Part shown: piece by piece, positions 6,856 through 14,663 of the stretch | Layout: each line of letters opens with the position of its first letter | How positions within the stretch are numbered: the stretch's first letter is position 1 | Assembly: GCA_025924775.1 (NCBI GenBank) | Contig: JAICHS010000031.1 | Location: 1-15,713, forward strand | Direction of reading: 5' to 3' | From: Rhodanobacteraceae bacterium | GTDB lineage: Bacteria; Pseudomonadota; Gammaproteobacteria; Xanthomonadales; Rhodanobacteraceae | Length of the DNA: 15,713 nucleotides | The notes under the pieces: generated by a model | The model's database searches: none | Told to the model about the DNA's origin: nothing | What the model saw: only the letters and a program-made list of their open reading frames with translations | Translations under genes and position numbers: made by a program

Positions 6856-9335
6856 TCATTCCGCGCCTCGCGCTGCGCACGCTGCGCCGCGAATGGCGGC
6901 TGCCCGAATTGCGCACCTTGATGGCCGCATTGCTGCTGGCGGTGGTCGCGCTGGGTGCGGTCGGCACGCTGGCGGCGCGCGTGCAGAACGCGGTGCTGAT
7001 GAGCGCAGCGGAACTGATCGGCGGCGATCTCGGCATCGACGCGAGCACACCGTTGCCGCCGGCCTTTGTCGACCACGCAAAGGCGCTGGGCCTGCACACG
7101 AGCACGCTCGCCGAATTTCCCAGCGTCGCGTTCGCGCACGACCGCAGCCAACTGCTGTCCGTCATCGCCGGCGACGGTGCCTGGCCGTTGCGCGGCAAAT
7201 TGGTGGTCACGGCGGCCAACGGAAGCAGCCACAACGCACGCGCGCCCGCAGCCGGCAGCATCGACCTTGACCACCGCGCGCTGGTGGCGCTGGGCCTGAC
7301 ACCCGGCGACCGCGTGCAGGTGGGCGGGATGGATCTCGTGGTCGCGGCGCAGATCGAGCAACAACCCGGCGGCAGCGGCTTGGTCTCACTTGCGCCACAC
7401 GCGGTGATGGCGCTATCCGACGCGCGCGCATCCGGTTTGCTGGGCGTGGGCAGCCGCGCGCGGCACCGGCTGCTGGTCGCGGGCGGGGTGACAGACGTGG
7501 CGGCCTATCGCAGCTGGGCCAAGGCGCACCTGCCCGGCGACGCGCGCCTGGTGACGCCGGAAGACGTGCAGCAACGGCTGGCGATCGCGTTCGACCGCGC
7601 CGGCGCGTTCCTGCAACTGGCGGCGTTGCTGGCGGCCCTGCTGGCCGGCATCGCGGTGGCGTTGTCGGCACAACGTTACGCGCGCCGCAAGACCGACGAA
7701 ATCGCGCTGCTGCGCGCGCTGGGCGCATCATCCCGTTTCACTTTCGGCAGCCTCGCGTGGACGCTGGCATTGCCCTCGCTGCTGGCCGCGTTCGCCGGCG
7801 TGGCCATCGCACTGGGTTTGGCGGCACTGGCCTTTGCCTATGCGCACAACCTGTTGCCGCCGTCGGCGCAACGTGCACCGATGCCGTTCGGCCCGGCCTT
7901 CGCCGCCGCCGGCATGGGCCTTGCGGTGCTGGTCGGCTTCGCGCTGCCGCCGCTGGCGCGCCTGAAGGCCATTCCACCGATCGCCGTGTTCCGTCGCAGT
8001 GCCATGCGCACGTCGCGCCGGTTCGATGCGTGGTATCTGCTGCCGGTGCTGGTCGCGCTCGGCCTGATCGCACTCGCCACCGGCAGCTGGAAAATCGCGG
8101 GCGTGCTGGCCGCGAGCCTGGCCGGCGCCGCGGCGTTCACCGCGCTGCTGACGTTCACCAGCCTGTGGTGCATCCGCCGCTACGCGGCGCGACTGAGCCC
8201 GGCGCTGCGACTGGGTGCCAGTGCCCTGGCGCGGCGCCGCGGTCTGAGCCTGCTGCAAGCCTGCGCGATCTCGCTGGGCCTGACTGCGCTGCTGTTGCTG
8301 GCGGTGGTTGCACCCGCGCTGCTGGACAACTGGCGGCGCGACCTGCCGCCCGACACGCCCAACTGGTTCGTGGTCAACCTGCAAACCCCACAACGCGCGG
8401 ACGTGCGCGGCGCGCTGGCGAAACTTGACGCGACGCGCTTCAACGACATGCCCGTCGCCGTCGGCAAGCTGGTGTCGATCAACGGCGTGGATGTCGAAAG
8501 TACCCCGTTCCGCGGCCGCGACGTCAGCCAGGAAGCGTCCCAGCAGGTGCGCCTGTCGTGGAGTGGCGCGCTGCCACCTGCCAACCGTGTGGTCGAAGGA
8601 CGCTGGTTCGCGCAGGACCCCGCGCAGGCGGAAGTCTCGCTGGATGTCGCGTGGATCCACCGCTTCGACCTCAAGCTGGGCGACACGCTCGAATTCCTTG
8701 TGGGCGACCGACACCTCGATGCGCGGCTGACCAGCGTCCGCGAAGTGGACTGGAGCCGCTTCGACGTCAACTTCTTCGTGCTGCTGGACCCCGCGCACGG
8801 GCAAACCTTGCCGCACACCTGGATCGCGAGCTTCCACCTGCCGTCCGGCGATGCGCACGCGCTGGCCGCGTTTTCACGCGACTACCCCAACCTGTCGCTG
8901 ATCGACGTGGACGACCTGCTGGATCGCGCGCGCCAGATCGTGGGCCAGGTCACCACCGCGGCGCGCTGGGTGCTGGCCTTCAGCCTGCTGGCCGGCGCGC
9001 TGGTGCTGGCTGCCGCCCTGACCATGAGCGCCGCCGAACGCAGGCATGAAGCCGCGCTGCTGCGCACCCTCGGCGCACGCCGCGCACAACTGCGGATGGC
9101 GGCATTGTGTGAGTTCGGGTTGCTGGGCGCGATCTCTGGCGCGACCGCGCTGCTGGCCGCCGCCATCGGCGGCACCTGGCTGGCCCATTCGGTGTTCCGG
9201 ATGCAGGCCTTCGCGCCACCGTGGCCACAACTCGCGATCGCGGCGATCGTTGCGGCGGCCGTAGTCGCCGCGCTGGGCTTGGTGGGTACCCGCGGTGTGC
9301 TGCGCACGCCGCCACTGCAACTGTTGCGGCGGTGA
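6852..9335 (+). CDS. ybbP: ABC transporter permease, YbbP-like (FtsX family)
   Basis: An 827-residue inner-membrane permease, close in size to E. coli YbbP (804). Hydrophobic segments suggest about ten membrane helices: one at about 20-42, a periplasmic region to about 245, three helices of the first FtsX domain (about 250-375), four more between 390 and 500, a second periplasmic region (about 510-690), and the last FtsX domain at 700-815. Both FtsX domains carry the family motif: DEIALLRALGAS near 282 and HEAALLRTLGAR near 735. The ATG at 6852 overlaps the ybbA stop (ATGA), so the two are translationally coupled. By family it should work as a MacB-like mechanotransmission exporter or lipid/lipoprotein extractor; substrate unknown. 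Confidence 0.92.
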   Translation: MIIPRLALRTLRREWRLPELRTLMAALLLAVVALGAVGTLAARVQNAVLMSAAELIGGDLGIDASTPLPPAFVDHAKALGLHTSTLAEFPSVAFAHDRSQLLSVIAGDGAWPLRGKLVVTAANGSSHNARAPAAGSIDLDHRALVALGLTPGDRVQVGGMDLVVAAQIEQQPGGSGLVSLAPHAVMALSDARASGLLGVGSRARHRLLVAGGVTDVAAYRSWAKAHLPGDARLVTPEDVQQRLAIAFDRAGAFLQLAALLAALLAGIAVALSAQRYARRKTDEIALLRALGASSRFTFGSLAWTLALPSLLAAFAGVAIALGLAALAFAYAHNLLPPSAQRAPMPFGPAFAAAGMGLAVLVGFALPPLARLKAIPPIAVFRRSAMRTSRRFDAWYLLPVLVALGLIALATGSWKIAGVLAASLAGAAAFTALLTFTSLWCIRRYAARLSPALRLGASALARRRGLSLLQACAISLGLTALLLLAVVAPALLDNWRRDLPPDTPNWFVVNLQTPQRADVRGALAKLDATRFNDMPVAVGKLVSINGVDVESTPFRGRDVSQEASQQVRLSWSGALPPANRVVEGRWFAQDPAQAEVSLDVAWIHRFDLKLGDTLEFLVGDRHLDARLTSVREVDWSRFDVNFFVLLDPAHGQTLPHTWIASFHLPSGDAHALAAFSRDYPNLSLIDVDDLLDRARQIVGQVTTAARWVLAFSLLAGALVLAAALTMSAAERRHEAALLRTLGARRAQLRMAALCEFGLLGAISGATALLAAAIGGTWLAHSVFRMQAFAPPWPQLAIAAIVAAAVVAALGLVGTRGVLRTPPLQLLRR

Positions 9336-9400
9336 GCCCCGACAACGGTAAATGGCACGCAACTTGCGCGATCGAGTTGGGGAAAATCAGGGGAAAAATC

Positions 9401-9970
9401 ATGCGTTGTCGTTGGCTGCTACCCGCTTTGCTGGCACTGCTCTGCTCTGCATGCGTCACCAACATCCGACCGGATGTGACAACCAACCCGCCACCCGCTG
9501 AGCCGTTGGCGCATTTTCAACACTTTCAACTCATGCCGTTGACGGCATCAAGTGCGGCAGCGCACGAAACGGACGCCATCGCCAAGATCTCGACCTATGC
9601 GCAGCAACGCGTCGGCGGCACGCTCTACGGCTGGGAGAACCACAGCCAGAGCGGTCGTACACTGGTGGTCGAACTCCAGATCGAGGAGCTCAAGTTCGTG
9701 GGTGGTGGCGCTCGCTTCTTTGCCGGTGCGCTCGCCGGGAGCTCAGCGGTGGTGATGCGGATGAAACTGACCGACAAGCAAACCGGTCGAGTCATCGCGG
9801 ACCCTGAGTTCTACCAGCGTGCCGCTGCGATGGGGGGAGCGTGGTCGTTCGGCGGTACCGACCATGGCATGCTCGCGCGCATCGCAACCGTCGCGCAGGA
9901 ATACCTGCAGCGCAACTATACCCAGGCGATTGGCGGGCCCACCGGGCTCGACGGAACCGAGCAGGACTGA
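9401..9970 (+). CDS. putative lipoprotein, possibly DUF4410-like
   Basis: A 189-residue protein with a short basic start, a hydrophobic stretch (LLPALLALL) and the lipobox-like LCSAC with Cys18, so probably a lipoprotein; Cys at -3 is unusual. The centre has a beta-strand then glycine-rich pattern, LVVELQIEELKFVGGGARFFAGALAGSS at about 89-116, followed by LTDKQTGRVIADPEF and a C-terminal helix. This order reminds me of DUF4410-type lipoproteins, but that is a weak match from memory. ATG 9401 is preceded by AGGGG with a 7-nt gap. The frame runs open upstream to 9221 inside ybbP, but that part shows no protein character. GC is near 60% in the parts I counted, against about 70% in ybbP, which may mean later arrival. 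Confidence 0.75.
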   Translation: MRCRWLLPALLALLCSACVTNIRPDVTTNPPPAEPLAHFQHFQLMPLTASSAAAHETDAIAKISTYAQQRVGGTLYGWENHSQSGRTLVVELQIEELKFVGGGARFFAGALAGSSAVVMRMKLTDKQTGRVIADPEFYQRAAAMGGAWSFGGTDHGMLARIATVAQEYLQRNYTQAIGGPTGLDGTEQD

Positions 9971-10011
9971 GACGCTCGCGGCCGCTCGCTGCAACAACGG
10001 CCGTCGCCACA

Positions 10012-11013
10012 TCACACGGGCGTGCACCAGATCAGGCTCACCATCCGCCCGCTGCGGGCTCCATCGCGACGATAAGAGTGCAAACGCGGGTCGGTGAAGG
10101 TATCGAGGCCGCCGCCGAACACCTGAGGCACGCCAGCGGCGCGCAAACGCTGGTGCGCCAACACGTACAGATCGCACAACCAGTGACCGGGGCGCGTCGC
10201 GGTGAATGCCGACGTCGCCCGCACGTCATGCGCAAGGAATGCCGCGCGCACTTCCTCGCCGACTTCGTAGGATTGCGCGGCGATCGCGGGCCCGAGCCAC
10301 GCCAGGATGTTCGCGCGCGGGGTTTGCATCGCGGCCAGCGTCGCTTCCAGCACGCCGGCGGACAGCCCGCGCCAACCGGCGTGTGCGGCGGCGATTTCCG
10401 AACCATCGTCGGCGCAGAACAACACTGGCAGGCAGTCGGCGGTCTGGATGGCCAGCGTGACGCCGGGTGTGCGCGTGACGGCGGCGTCGGCTTCGGGTTC
10501 CGCAGCGGGCGTCAGCGCAATGTTCCCCCCTTCCGGCCTTCGGCCACCTTCCCCTGCAAGCGGGGGAAGGAAACCTTTGTCGGTAGATGCGCCTGGAATA
10601 CCTTCTTCCACCGCCCGCGGGGGAAGAAAATCGTGCGTGGGGGTCGCGCGCACATCGCCCTCTCCCGCTTGCGGAAGTGGGTCGGAGAAGGGGCGATCCA
10701 GCACAACGACACGCACGCCGTGCACCTGATGCAGCCAGCGCGGTTCCGCCGGCAGCGCCAACGCGTCACGCAGGAACGCGCGGTTGCGCGCGACCAGCGC
10801 GGGGTCGTCGCCACAGCGGGTGCCGACGTTGAATCCGTAGGCCGAATTCTGGGTCGGCAAGGGGCCTTCACGGGTCGTCACGGCCGCCTGCACCATGGCC
10901 GGCGCAGGCCACCCGGGCCGCAACCGCATGGCCTGGAATTCGCGCCGCAGTGCTGCGTGCAGCTGCGCGCCCCCGCAACAATCCCCGGATTTTGGAACGC
11001 CACTTTCGCTCAT
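10012..11013 (-). CDS. pgeF: peptidoglycan editing factor PgeF / YfiH (laccase-domain) with repeat-encoded insertion
   Basis: A 333-residue YfiH/PgeF protein. E. coli PgeF has been reported to remove wrongly incorporated amino acids from cytoplasmic muropeptide precursors; relatives act on purine nucleosides. The metal/catalytic residues are present: QVHG with His98, TADCLP with Cys194, and HAGWRG with His211; WLHQVHG and the FGGGLDTF block are typical. Two oddities. Residues about 108-168 have no place in the family and are encoded by palindromic repeats; without them and the N-terminal extension the length is about 245, normal for the family. The start ATG 11013 has AGGA five nt upstream, but homology begins near Met29 (ATG 10929). 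It follows rluD by 12 nt, a conserved operon pair. Confidence 0.93.
   Translation of the reverse strand: MSESGVPKSGDCCGGAQLHAALRREFQAMRLRPGWPAPAMVQAAVTTREGPLPTQNSAYGFNVGTRCGDDPALVARNRAFLRDALALPAEPRWLHQVHGVRVVVLDRPFSDPLPQAGEGDVRATPTHDFLPPRAVEEGIPGASTDKGFLPPLAGEGGRRPEGGNIALTPAAEPEADAAVTRTPGVTLAIQTADCLPVLFCADDGSEIAAAHAGWRGLSAGVLEATLAAMQTPRANILAWLGPAIAAQSYEVGEEVRAAFLAHDVRATSAFTATRPGHWLCDLYVLAHQRLRAAGVPQVFGGGLDTFTDPRLHSYRRDGARSGRMVSLIWCTPV
10528..10572. repeat. REP-like palindromic repeat, copy 1 (inside pgeF)
   Basis: A small hairpin GGCC-TTC-GGCC is followed by an 11-bp inverted repeat, 10547-10557 with 10560-10570, loop AA, one non-Watson-Crick pair. It matches the copy at 15070-15119 closely in both hairpins and flanks (roughly 85% over about 44 nt by eye). 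On the pgeF strand it is read as LPPLAGEGGRRPEGG. Confidence 0.75.
10601..10629. repeat. degenerate REP-like palindrome inside pgeF
   Basis: TTCTTCC (10603-10609) pairs with GGAAGAA (10622-10628) around a GC-rich loop with CCCGCGGGGG. It looks like a decayed or altered copy of the same palindrome family, 30 nt from copy 1. Confidence 0.45.
10654..10697. repeat. compound palindrome inside pgeF
   Basis: ATCGCCC (10654-10660) pairs with GGGCGAT (10691-10697), TCTCC with GGAGA inside it, and CCGC-TT-GCGG at the tip. It resembles the CCCTCTCCCGC type of REP element and is read in pgeF as PLPQAGEGD. Confidence 0.6.
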
Positions 11014-11025
11014 GCCGTCATCCTG

Positions 11026-11985
11026 TCACGGCGCGTCCGCGGCGGCATCCGCGCGCAAGGCTTCCAGCAACATCCGCAGGTCCGGCGGCAGGGGCGCATC
11101 GAAGGCCATGGTTTCGCCCGTGACGGGGTGCACGAAGGCCAGGTGCTCGGCGTGCAATGCTTGGCGGCGGAATCCGCGCAACGCTTCGGCCAGCGCAGGG
11201 GCTGCACCGCGCGGCAGGCGCAAGCCGCGTCCGTACAACGGGTCGCCCACCAGCGGCCAGCCGGCATGCGCCAGGTGCACGCGAATCTGGTGGGTGCGGC
11301 CGGTTTCAAGCTCGCATTGCAGCAGTGCCTGCGCGCGGAATTTCTCGCGCACGCGATAGTGGGTGACGGCAGGACGGCCGCCTTCGCGCACCGCGCGGCG
11401 CAGCCGGTCGCTCGGGTGCCGGTCCAGCGGCGCATCGACGGTGCCGCCCGCCACCGGCACGCCATTGACGATGGCCACGTAGCGGCGATGCACGTCGCGC
11501 GCGGCCAGCATCGCCGCCAGCGCGGTCTGCGCGGGCAACGTCCGCGCCACGACCAGCAGCCCGGAGGTGTCCTTGTCCAGCCGGTGCACGATTCCGGCAC
11601 GCGGCACCTGCGCCAGCGCCGCATCGTGGTGCAGCAACGCGTTCAGCAGGGTGCCGTCGCGGTTGCCGGCGCCCGGGTGCACCACCAGCCCGGCCGGCTT
11701 GTTGACCACAAGCAGGTCGGCATCCTCGTACACGATGTCCAGCGCGATGGCCTCGGGCCGGTCGCCCAGCACAGGCTCTGCCGTGCGCGCCCATTCGATC
11801 GCCTCGCCGCCGTGGACAAGCGTGCGCGGCGCAACCACGTGCCCGTCCAGCCGGATCCTTCCTGCCTTTATCTCGGCGGCCAGGTGCGAGCGCGAATAGC
11901 CCTGGAACATTCCCGGCAGGATCTGGTCGAAGCGTTGCCCCGCAAGTTCCGGCGGGACATCCGCACGCAGTGGCCGTTCAGCCAT
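11026..11985 (-). CDS. rluD: 23S rRNA pseudouridine synthase RluD
   Basis: A 319-residue RluA-family pseudouridine synthase. RluD modifies U1911, U1915 and U1917 (E. coli numbering) in helix 69 of 23S rRNA, late in 50S assembly. It has an N-terminal S4 RNA-binding domain (about 17-65, with SRSHLAAEIKAGRI), then the catalytic domain with HRLDKDTSGLLVVA; the catalytic aspartate is Asp137 (139 in E. coli). RTHQIRVHLAHAGWPLVGDPLYG near 250-272 is the other signature. AAGG lies eight nt before ATG 11985. It is divergent from bamD across 72 nt and leads the rluD-pgeF pair, as in E. coli. RluA/RluC share motifs; length, S4 domain and neighbours favour RluD. Confidence 0.95.
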   Translation of the reverse strand: MAERPLRADVPPELAGQRFDQILPGMFQGYSRSHLAAEIKAGRIRLDGHVVAPRTLVHGGEAIEWARTAEPVLGDRPEAIALDIVYEDADLLVVNKPAGLVVHPGAGNRDGTLLNALLHHDAALAQVPRAGIVHRLDKDTSGLLVVARTLPAQTALAAMLAARDVHRRYVAIVNGVPVAGGTVDAPLDRHPSDRLRRAVREGGRPAVTHYRVREKFRAQALLQCELETGRTHQIRVHLAHAGWPLVGDPLYGRGLRLPRGAAPALAEALRGFRRQALHAEHLAFVHPVTGETMAFDAPLPPDLRMLLEALRADAAADAP

Positions 11986-12022
11986 GCCGACCGCCTTGCC
12001 GCTTGGGCCGTACGGATTCCGC

Positions 12023-12028
12023 TATCAT
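12023..12028 (+). promoter_or_regulatory. possible -10 element for bamD
   Basis: TATCAT matches five of six -10 positions, 29 nt before the bamD ATG in the rluD/bamD divergent gap. Candidate -35 hexamers (TTGCCG at 11996, TTGGGC at 12003) have spacers of 21 and 14 nt, so the promoter is only tentative. Confidence 0.35.
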
Positions 12029-12057
12029 GCCCGTTTGCGCTCGCCAAGACTTGCCCA

Positions 12058-12900
12058 ATGCCATTCCGTCGCTCCGCCCCGCTGCTGAAGATTGCCCTGC
12101 TGCTGCCGCTGCTGCTGGCCGTCGGTGCCTGCTCGCTGTTCCACCACGGCAAGAAGGAAACGCTCAACAACATGACGGTCGAGCAGTTGTACCAGCGCGC
12201 ACACACATTGTCGCAGGACAGCAACTGGGGCGCCGCGGAGACCGTGTACCAGAAGCTGATTTCGCGCTTCCCGTACGGTTCCTACAACGAACAGTCGCAG
12301 ATCGAGCTGGCCTACGCGCAGTACAAGGATGACAAGTACGACGACGCCTACTCGACCATCAACGAGTTCATCAAGACCTACCCGACCCAGAAGCACGTCG
12401 CCTACGCCTACTACCTGCGCGGCCTGATCAATTTCGACCGCACCGAAAGCGGCATGCAGAAGCTGGCCAAGATCAGCCCGTCGCGCTTCGACCAGGGCTA
12501 CGTCCTGCAATCCTTCGACGACTTCAACACCTTGGTCGCGCGCTATCCCACCACCCGCTACGCGGCGGATGCCCGCCAGCGCATGATCTATCTGCGCAAC
12601 CAGCTGGCGCAGTCCGAACTGAACGTGGCGGAGTATTACCTGCAGCGCAAGGCCTACATCGCCGCGGCCGATCGCGCCAAGTACATCATTTCGCACTACC
12701 AGCAATCGCCGCAGACGGCCGATGCACTGGCGGTGCTGGCCAAGAGCTATCACCTGCTGGGGCAGCAGAAGCTGGCTGAACAGACCGCGCAGGTGCTCAA
12801 GCTCAACTACCCCGACCACCCGTACCTGCGCAACCCCAACCGCTGGCCGAAGCACCATTCGTGGGCATGGCGGTTGATTCCGCTGACCAGCTCGCACTGA
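12058..12900 (+). CDS. bamD: outer membrane assembly lipoprotein BamD
   Basis: A 280-residue lipoprotein of the BAM complex, which with BamA folds beta-barrel proteins into the outer membrane from the periplasmic side. The signal peptide ends in the lipobox VGAC with lipidated Cys25. The mature part is helical TPR repeats: YQRAHTLSQDSNWGAAETVYQKLISRFPYG, then YAQYKDDKYDDAYSTINEFIKTYP, the family block HVAYAYYLRGLINF, and further repeats to about residue 265. The size is slightly above E. coli BamD (245) because of a short C-terminal tail. ATG 12058 is taken because upstream codons of this long open frame are antisense to rluD. Divergence from rluD is conserved with E. coli. Confidence 0.96.
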   Translation: MPFRRSAPLLKIALLLPLLLAVGACSLFHHGKKETLNNMTVEQLYQRAHTLSQDSNWGAAETVYQKLISRFPYGSYNEQSQIELAYAQYKDDKYDDAYSTINEFIKTYPTQKHVAYAYYLRGLINFDRTESGMQKLAKISPSRFDQGYVLQSFDDFNTLVARYPTTRYAADARQRMIYLRNQLAQSELNVAEYYLQRKAYIAAADRAKYIISHYQQSPQTADALAVLAKSYHLLGQQKLAEQTAQVLKLNYPDHPYLRNPNRWPKHHSWAWRLIPLTSSH

Positions 12901-12907
12901 CCGAGCG

Positions 12908-12963
12908 CGGTTTCGTTCGCCGGCGGCAAGCGGACACGCAACCTGCCGGCAGCGGGGAAACCG
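12908..12963. terminator. possible bidirectional terminator hairpin between bamD and nadE
   Basis: CGGTTTC (12908-12914) pairs with GAAACCG (12957-12963), and GCCGGC (12919-12924) with GCCGGC (12945-12950) inside it, with unpaired segments between. It fills the convergent gap of 65 nt. There is no T run on either strand, so a terminator role is inferred from position only. Confidence 0.3.
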
Positions 12964-12965
12964 GA

Positions 12966-14663
12966 TCAGCGCCAGGCGTTCGAGATTGGATAACGCCGCT
13001 CGCGCCCGAACGCGCAGGTCGAAACGCGCGGTCCCGGTGCCGCCTGGCGGCGCTTGAATTCGCTGACGTACAGCAGCCGCACCACGCGCTGGACGTCGTC
13101 CGCAGCGTAGCCGGCAGCCACGATATCGGCCTGCGACTGGGCACCCTCGATGCAGCGCTTGAGGATGCCATCCAGCACATCGTAAGGCGGCAACGAATCC
13201 TGGTCGGTCTGGTCGGCGCGCAGTTCGGCCGATGGCGGGCGTTCGATCACCGCGATGGGTATGGGAAATGCCGAGGGGTCAGAGTGCACTTTCGTGGAAG
13301 TAACCGTATCCACGCGGAGCCGGGCCTCGAAAGTGCACTCTGACCCCGGTTTCTCCCCAGCTCCATTGCGCCACTTCGCCAGCGCGTACACCTGCGTCTT
13401 GTACACATCCTTGAGCGGCGCGTAGCCCCCGCACATGTCGCCGTACAGCGTGGCGTAGCCGACCGCCATCTCGCTTTTGTTGCCGGTGGTCAGCAGCAGC
13501 TTGCCGGTCTGGTTGGACAACGCCATCAACAGCAGCCCGCGGCTGCGCGCCTGCAGGTTCTGGGCGGTCAGATCGGCCAGTTCACCGCAGGCCGGAGCCA
13601 GCGCCGCGGCGGCGGCATCCACCACGCCGGCGATCGCAACGTCGAGGTACCCGACGCCCAGCACCTGTGCCTGCGCCTGCGCCTCGCGCAAGGACAGTTC
13701 GGACGTGTAGCGTGAGGGCAACATCACGGCGGTGACCTTGTCGGCACCCAGCGCGTCCACCGCGATCGCCAGTGTCAGCGCCGAATCAATGCCGCCGGAA
13801 AGCCCCAGCAACACGCCTTCGAAGCCGTTCTTGTGAACGTAATCGCGCACGCCGCGCACCAGCGCCGCGTACAGCACGGCTTCGGGCGTGGCATCCCCGG
13901 CCATCGGCCAGTCGCGCGCCGCCCACTTGCGTGACGCGGGGTCGAACTCCACCCACAACAAGGCATCCACGAACGCCGGTGCGCGTGCCGCGATGCGGCC
14001 GTCGCCATCCACCAGGATCGACGCACCGTCGTACACCACTTCATCCTGGCCACCGACCATGTTGAGGTAGGCAATCGCGCAGCCGGTTTCGCGCGCGCGC
14101 GAGGACAACAAGGTTTCGCGCTGCGCCTGCTTGGCGGTGTCGAATGGAGATGCGTTGATCACGACGATCGCCTCCGCGCCCGCGCGCGCGGCCGCCGCGG
14201 CGGGTTCCGGCTGCCACACGTCTTCGCAGATCAGCAGGCCCACGCGCACGCCTTCGAGCGTGGTGACGGTCACCGCGTGGCCGGGTTCGAACCAGCGCTT
14301 GTCGTCGAACACGCCGTAGTTGGGCAGCACGCACTTGTGCGCGACCTGCGCGATGCGGCCGTCGCGCAACAGCGCCGCCGCGTTGTACGCCACGCCTTCG
14401 CTGTGCGGAAAGCCGACCAGCGTGGCGAGGCCGTCGCTCTCCGCCGCCAGTTGGTCCATTTCGGACTGGCAGGCAGCCAGGAAACTCGGGCGCAACAACA
14501 GGTCTTCCGACGGATAGCCACTCAACGCCAGTTCGGGGCATACCAGCAGGTCGGCACCGCCGGCCTTCGCCTCGTGCAGCAGCGCGCGCACCCGGTCCGC
14601 GTTGGCCGCGACCGCGCCGACCGGGAAATCGAATTGCGCAAGCGCGAGCCGCAGTGTGGTCAT
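12966..14663 (-). CDS. nadE: glutamine-dependent NAD+ synthetase with repeat-encoded insertion
   Basis: A 565-residue two-domain enzyme making NAD+ from deamido-NAD+, ATP and glutamine. The N-terminal nitrilase-type glutaminase has the triad Glu44 (CPELALSGYPS), Lys110 (KCVLPNYGVFDD) and Cys146 (LLICEDVW). The synthetase domain has the ATP pyrophosphatase loop SGGIDSA at 289-295 and TTGNKSE at 393-399. Residues about 434-466, between YALAKWRN and IAVIERPPSAELR, are extra to the family as I know it and coincide with a 73-bp palindrome read in frame. Sequence resumes with DQDSLPPYDVLD and a normal C-terminus, so the protein should be functional. The ATG overlaps the upstream DUF559 stop (ATGA), and AAGGAG lies seven nt before it, partly within a repeat hairpin. 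Confidence 0.95.
   Translation of the reverse strand: MTTLRLALAQFDFPVGAVAANADRVRALLHEAKAGGADLLVCPELALSGYPSEDLLLRPSFLAACQSEMDQLAAESDGLATLVGFPHSEGVAYNAAALLRDGRIAQVAHKCVLPNYGVFDDKRWFEPGHAVTVTTLEGVRVGLLICEDVWQPEPAAAAARAGAEAIVVINASPFDTAKQAQRETLLSSRARETGCAIAYLNMVGGQDEVVYDGASILVDGDGRIAARAPAFVDALLWVEFDPASRKWAARDWPMAGDATPEAVLYAALVRGVRDYVHKNGFEGVLLGLSGGIDSALTLAIAVDALGADKVTAVMLPSRYTSELSLREAQAQAQVLGVGYLDVAIAGVVDAAAAALAPACGELADLTAQNLQARSRGLLLMALSNQTGKLLLTTGNKSEMAVGYATLYGDMCGGYAPLKDVYKTQVYALAKWRNGAGEKPGSECTFEARLRVDTVTSTKVHSDPSAFPIPIAVIERPPSAELRADQTDQDSLPPYDVLDGILKRCIEGAQSQADIVAAGYAADDVQRVVRLLYVSEFKRRQAAPGPRVSTCAFGRERRYPISNAWR
13275..13347. repeat. 73-bp palindromic element with perfect 20-bp arms inside nadE
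   Basis: The left arm 13275-13294 starts GGGGTCAGAGTGCACTTTCG and the right arm 13328-13347 is its exact reverse complement. Inside, CGTGGA (13293-13298) can pair with TCCACG (13309-13314). This looks like the REP-type or MITE-like palindromes with GGGGTCAGAGT ends that I associate with REP-associated transposases in Proteobacteria. I see no obvious target duplication and no transposase here. Confidence 0.85.

Noticed and set aside
6852..9335. A macrolide (MacB) or lipoprotein (LolCDE) exporter identity for the ABC pair
   Set aside because: The separate short ATPase, an 827-residue permease with two FtsX domains, and divergence from tesA fit YbbAP better.
9221..9400. 60-codon upstream extension of the lipoprotein frame
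   Set aside because: It overlaps the end of ybbP out of frame, while ATG 9401 has a strong ribosome binding site and starts a signal sequence.
9841..12057. Long open frame in front of bamD on the plus strand, giving a 1019-residue reading
   Set aside because: It runs antisense to pgeF and rluD, both with complete motifs; bamD starts at its own signal peptide at 12058.
13275..13347. Frameshift or pseudogene status for nadE
   Set aside because: The frame is open across the palindrome and the conserved synthetase C-terminus continues in the same frame.
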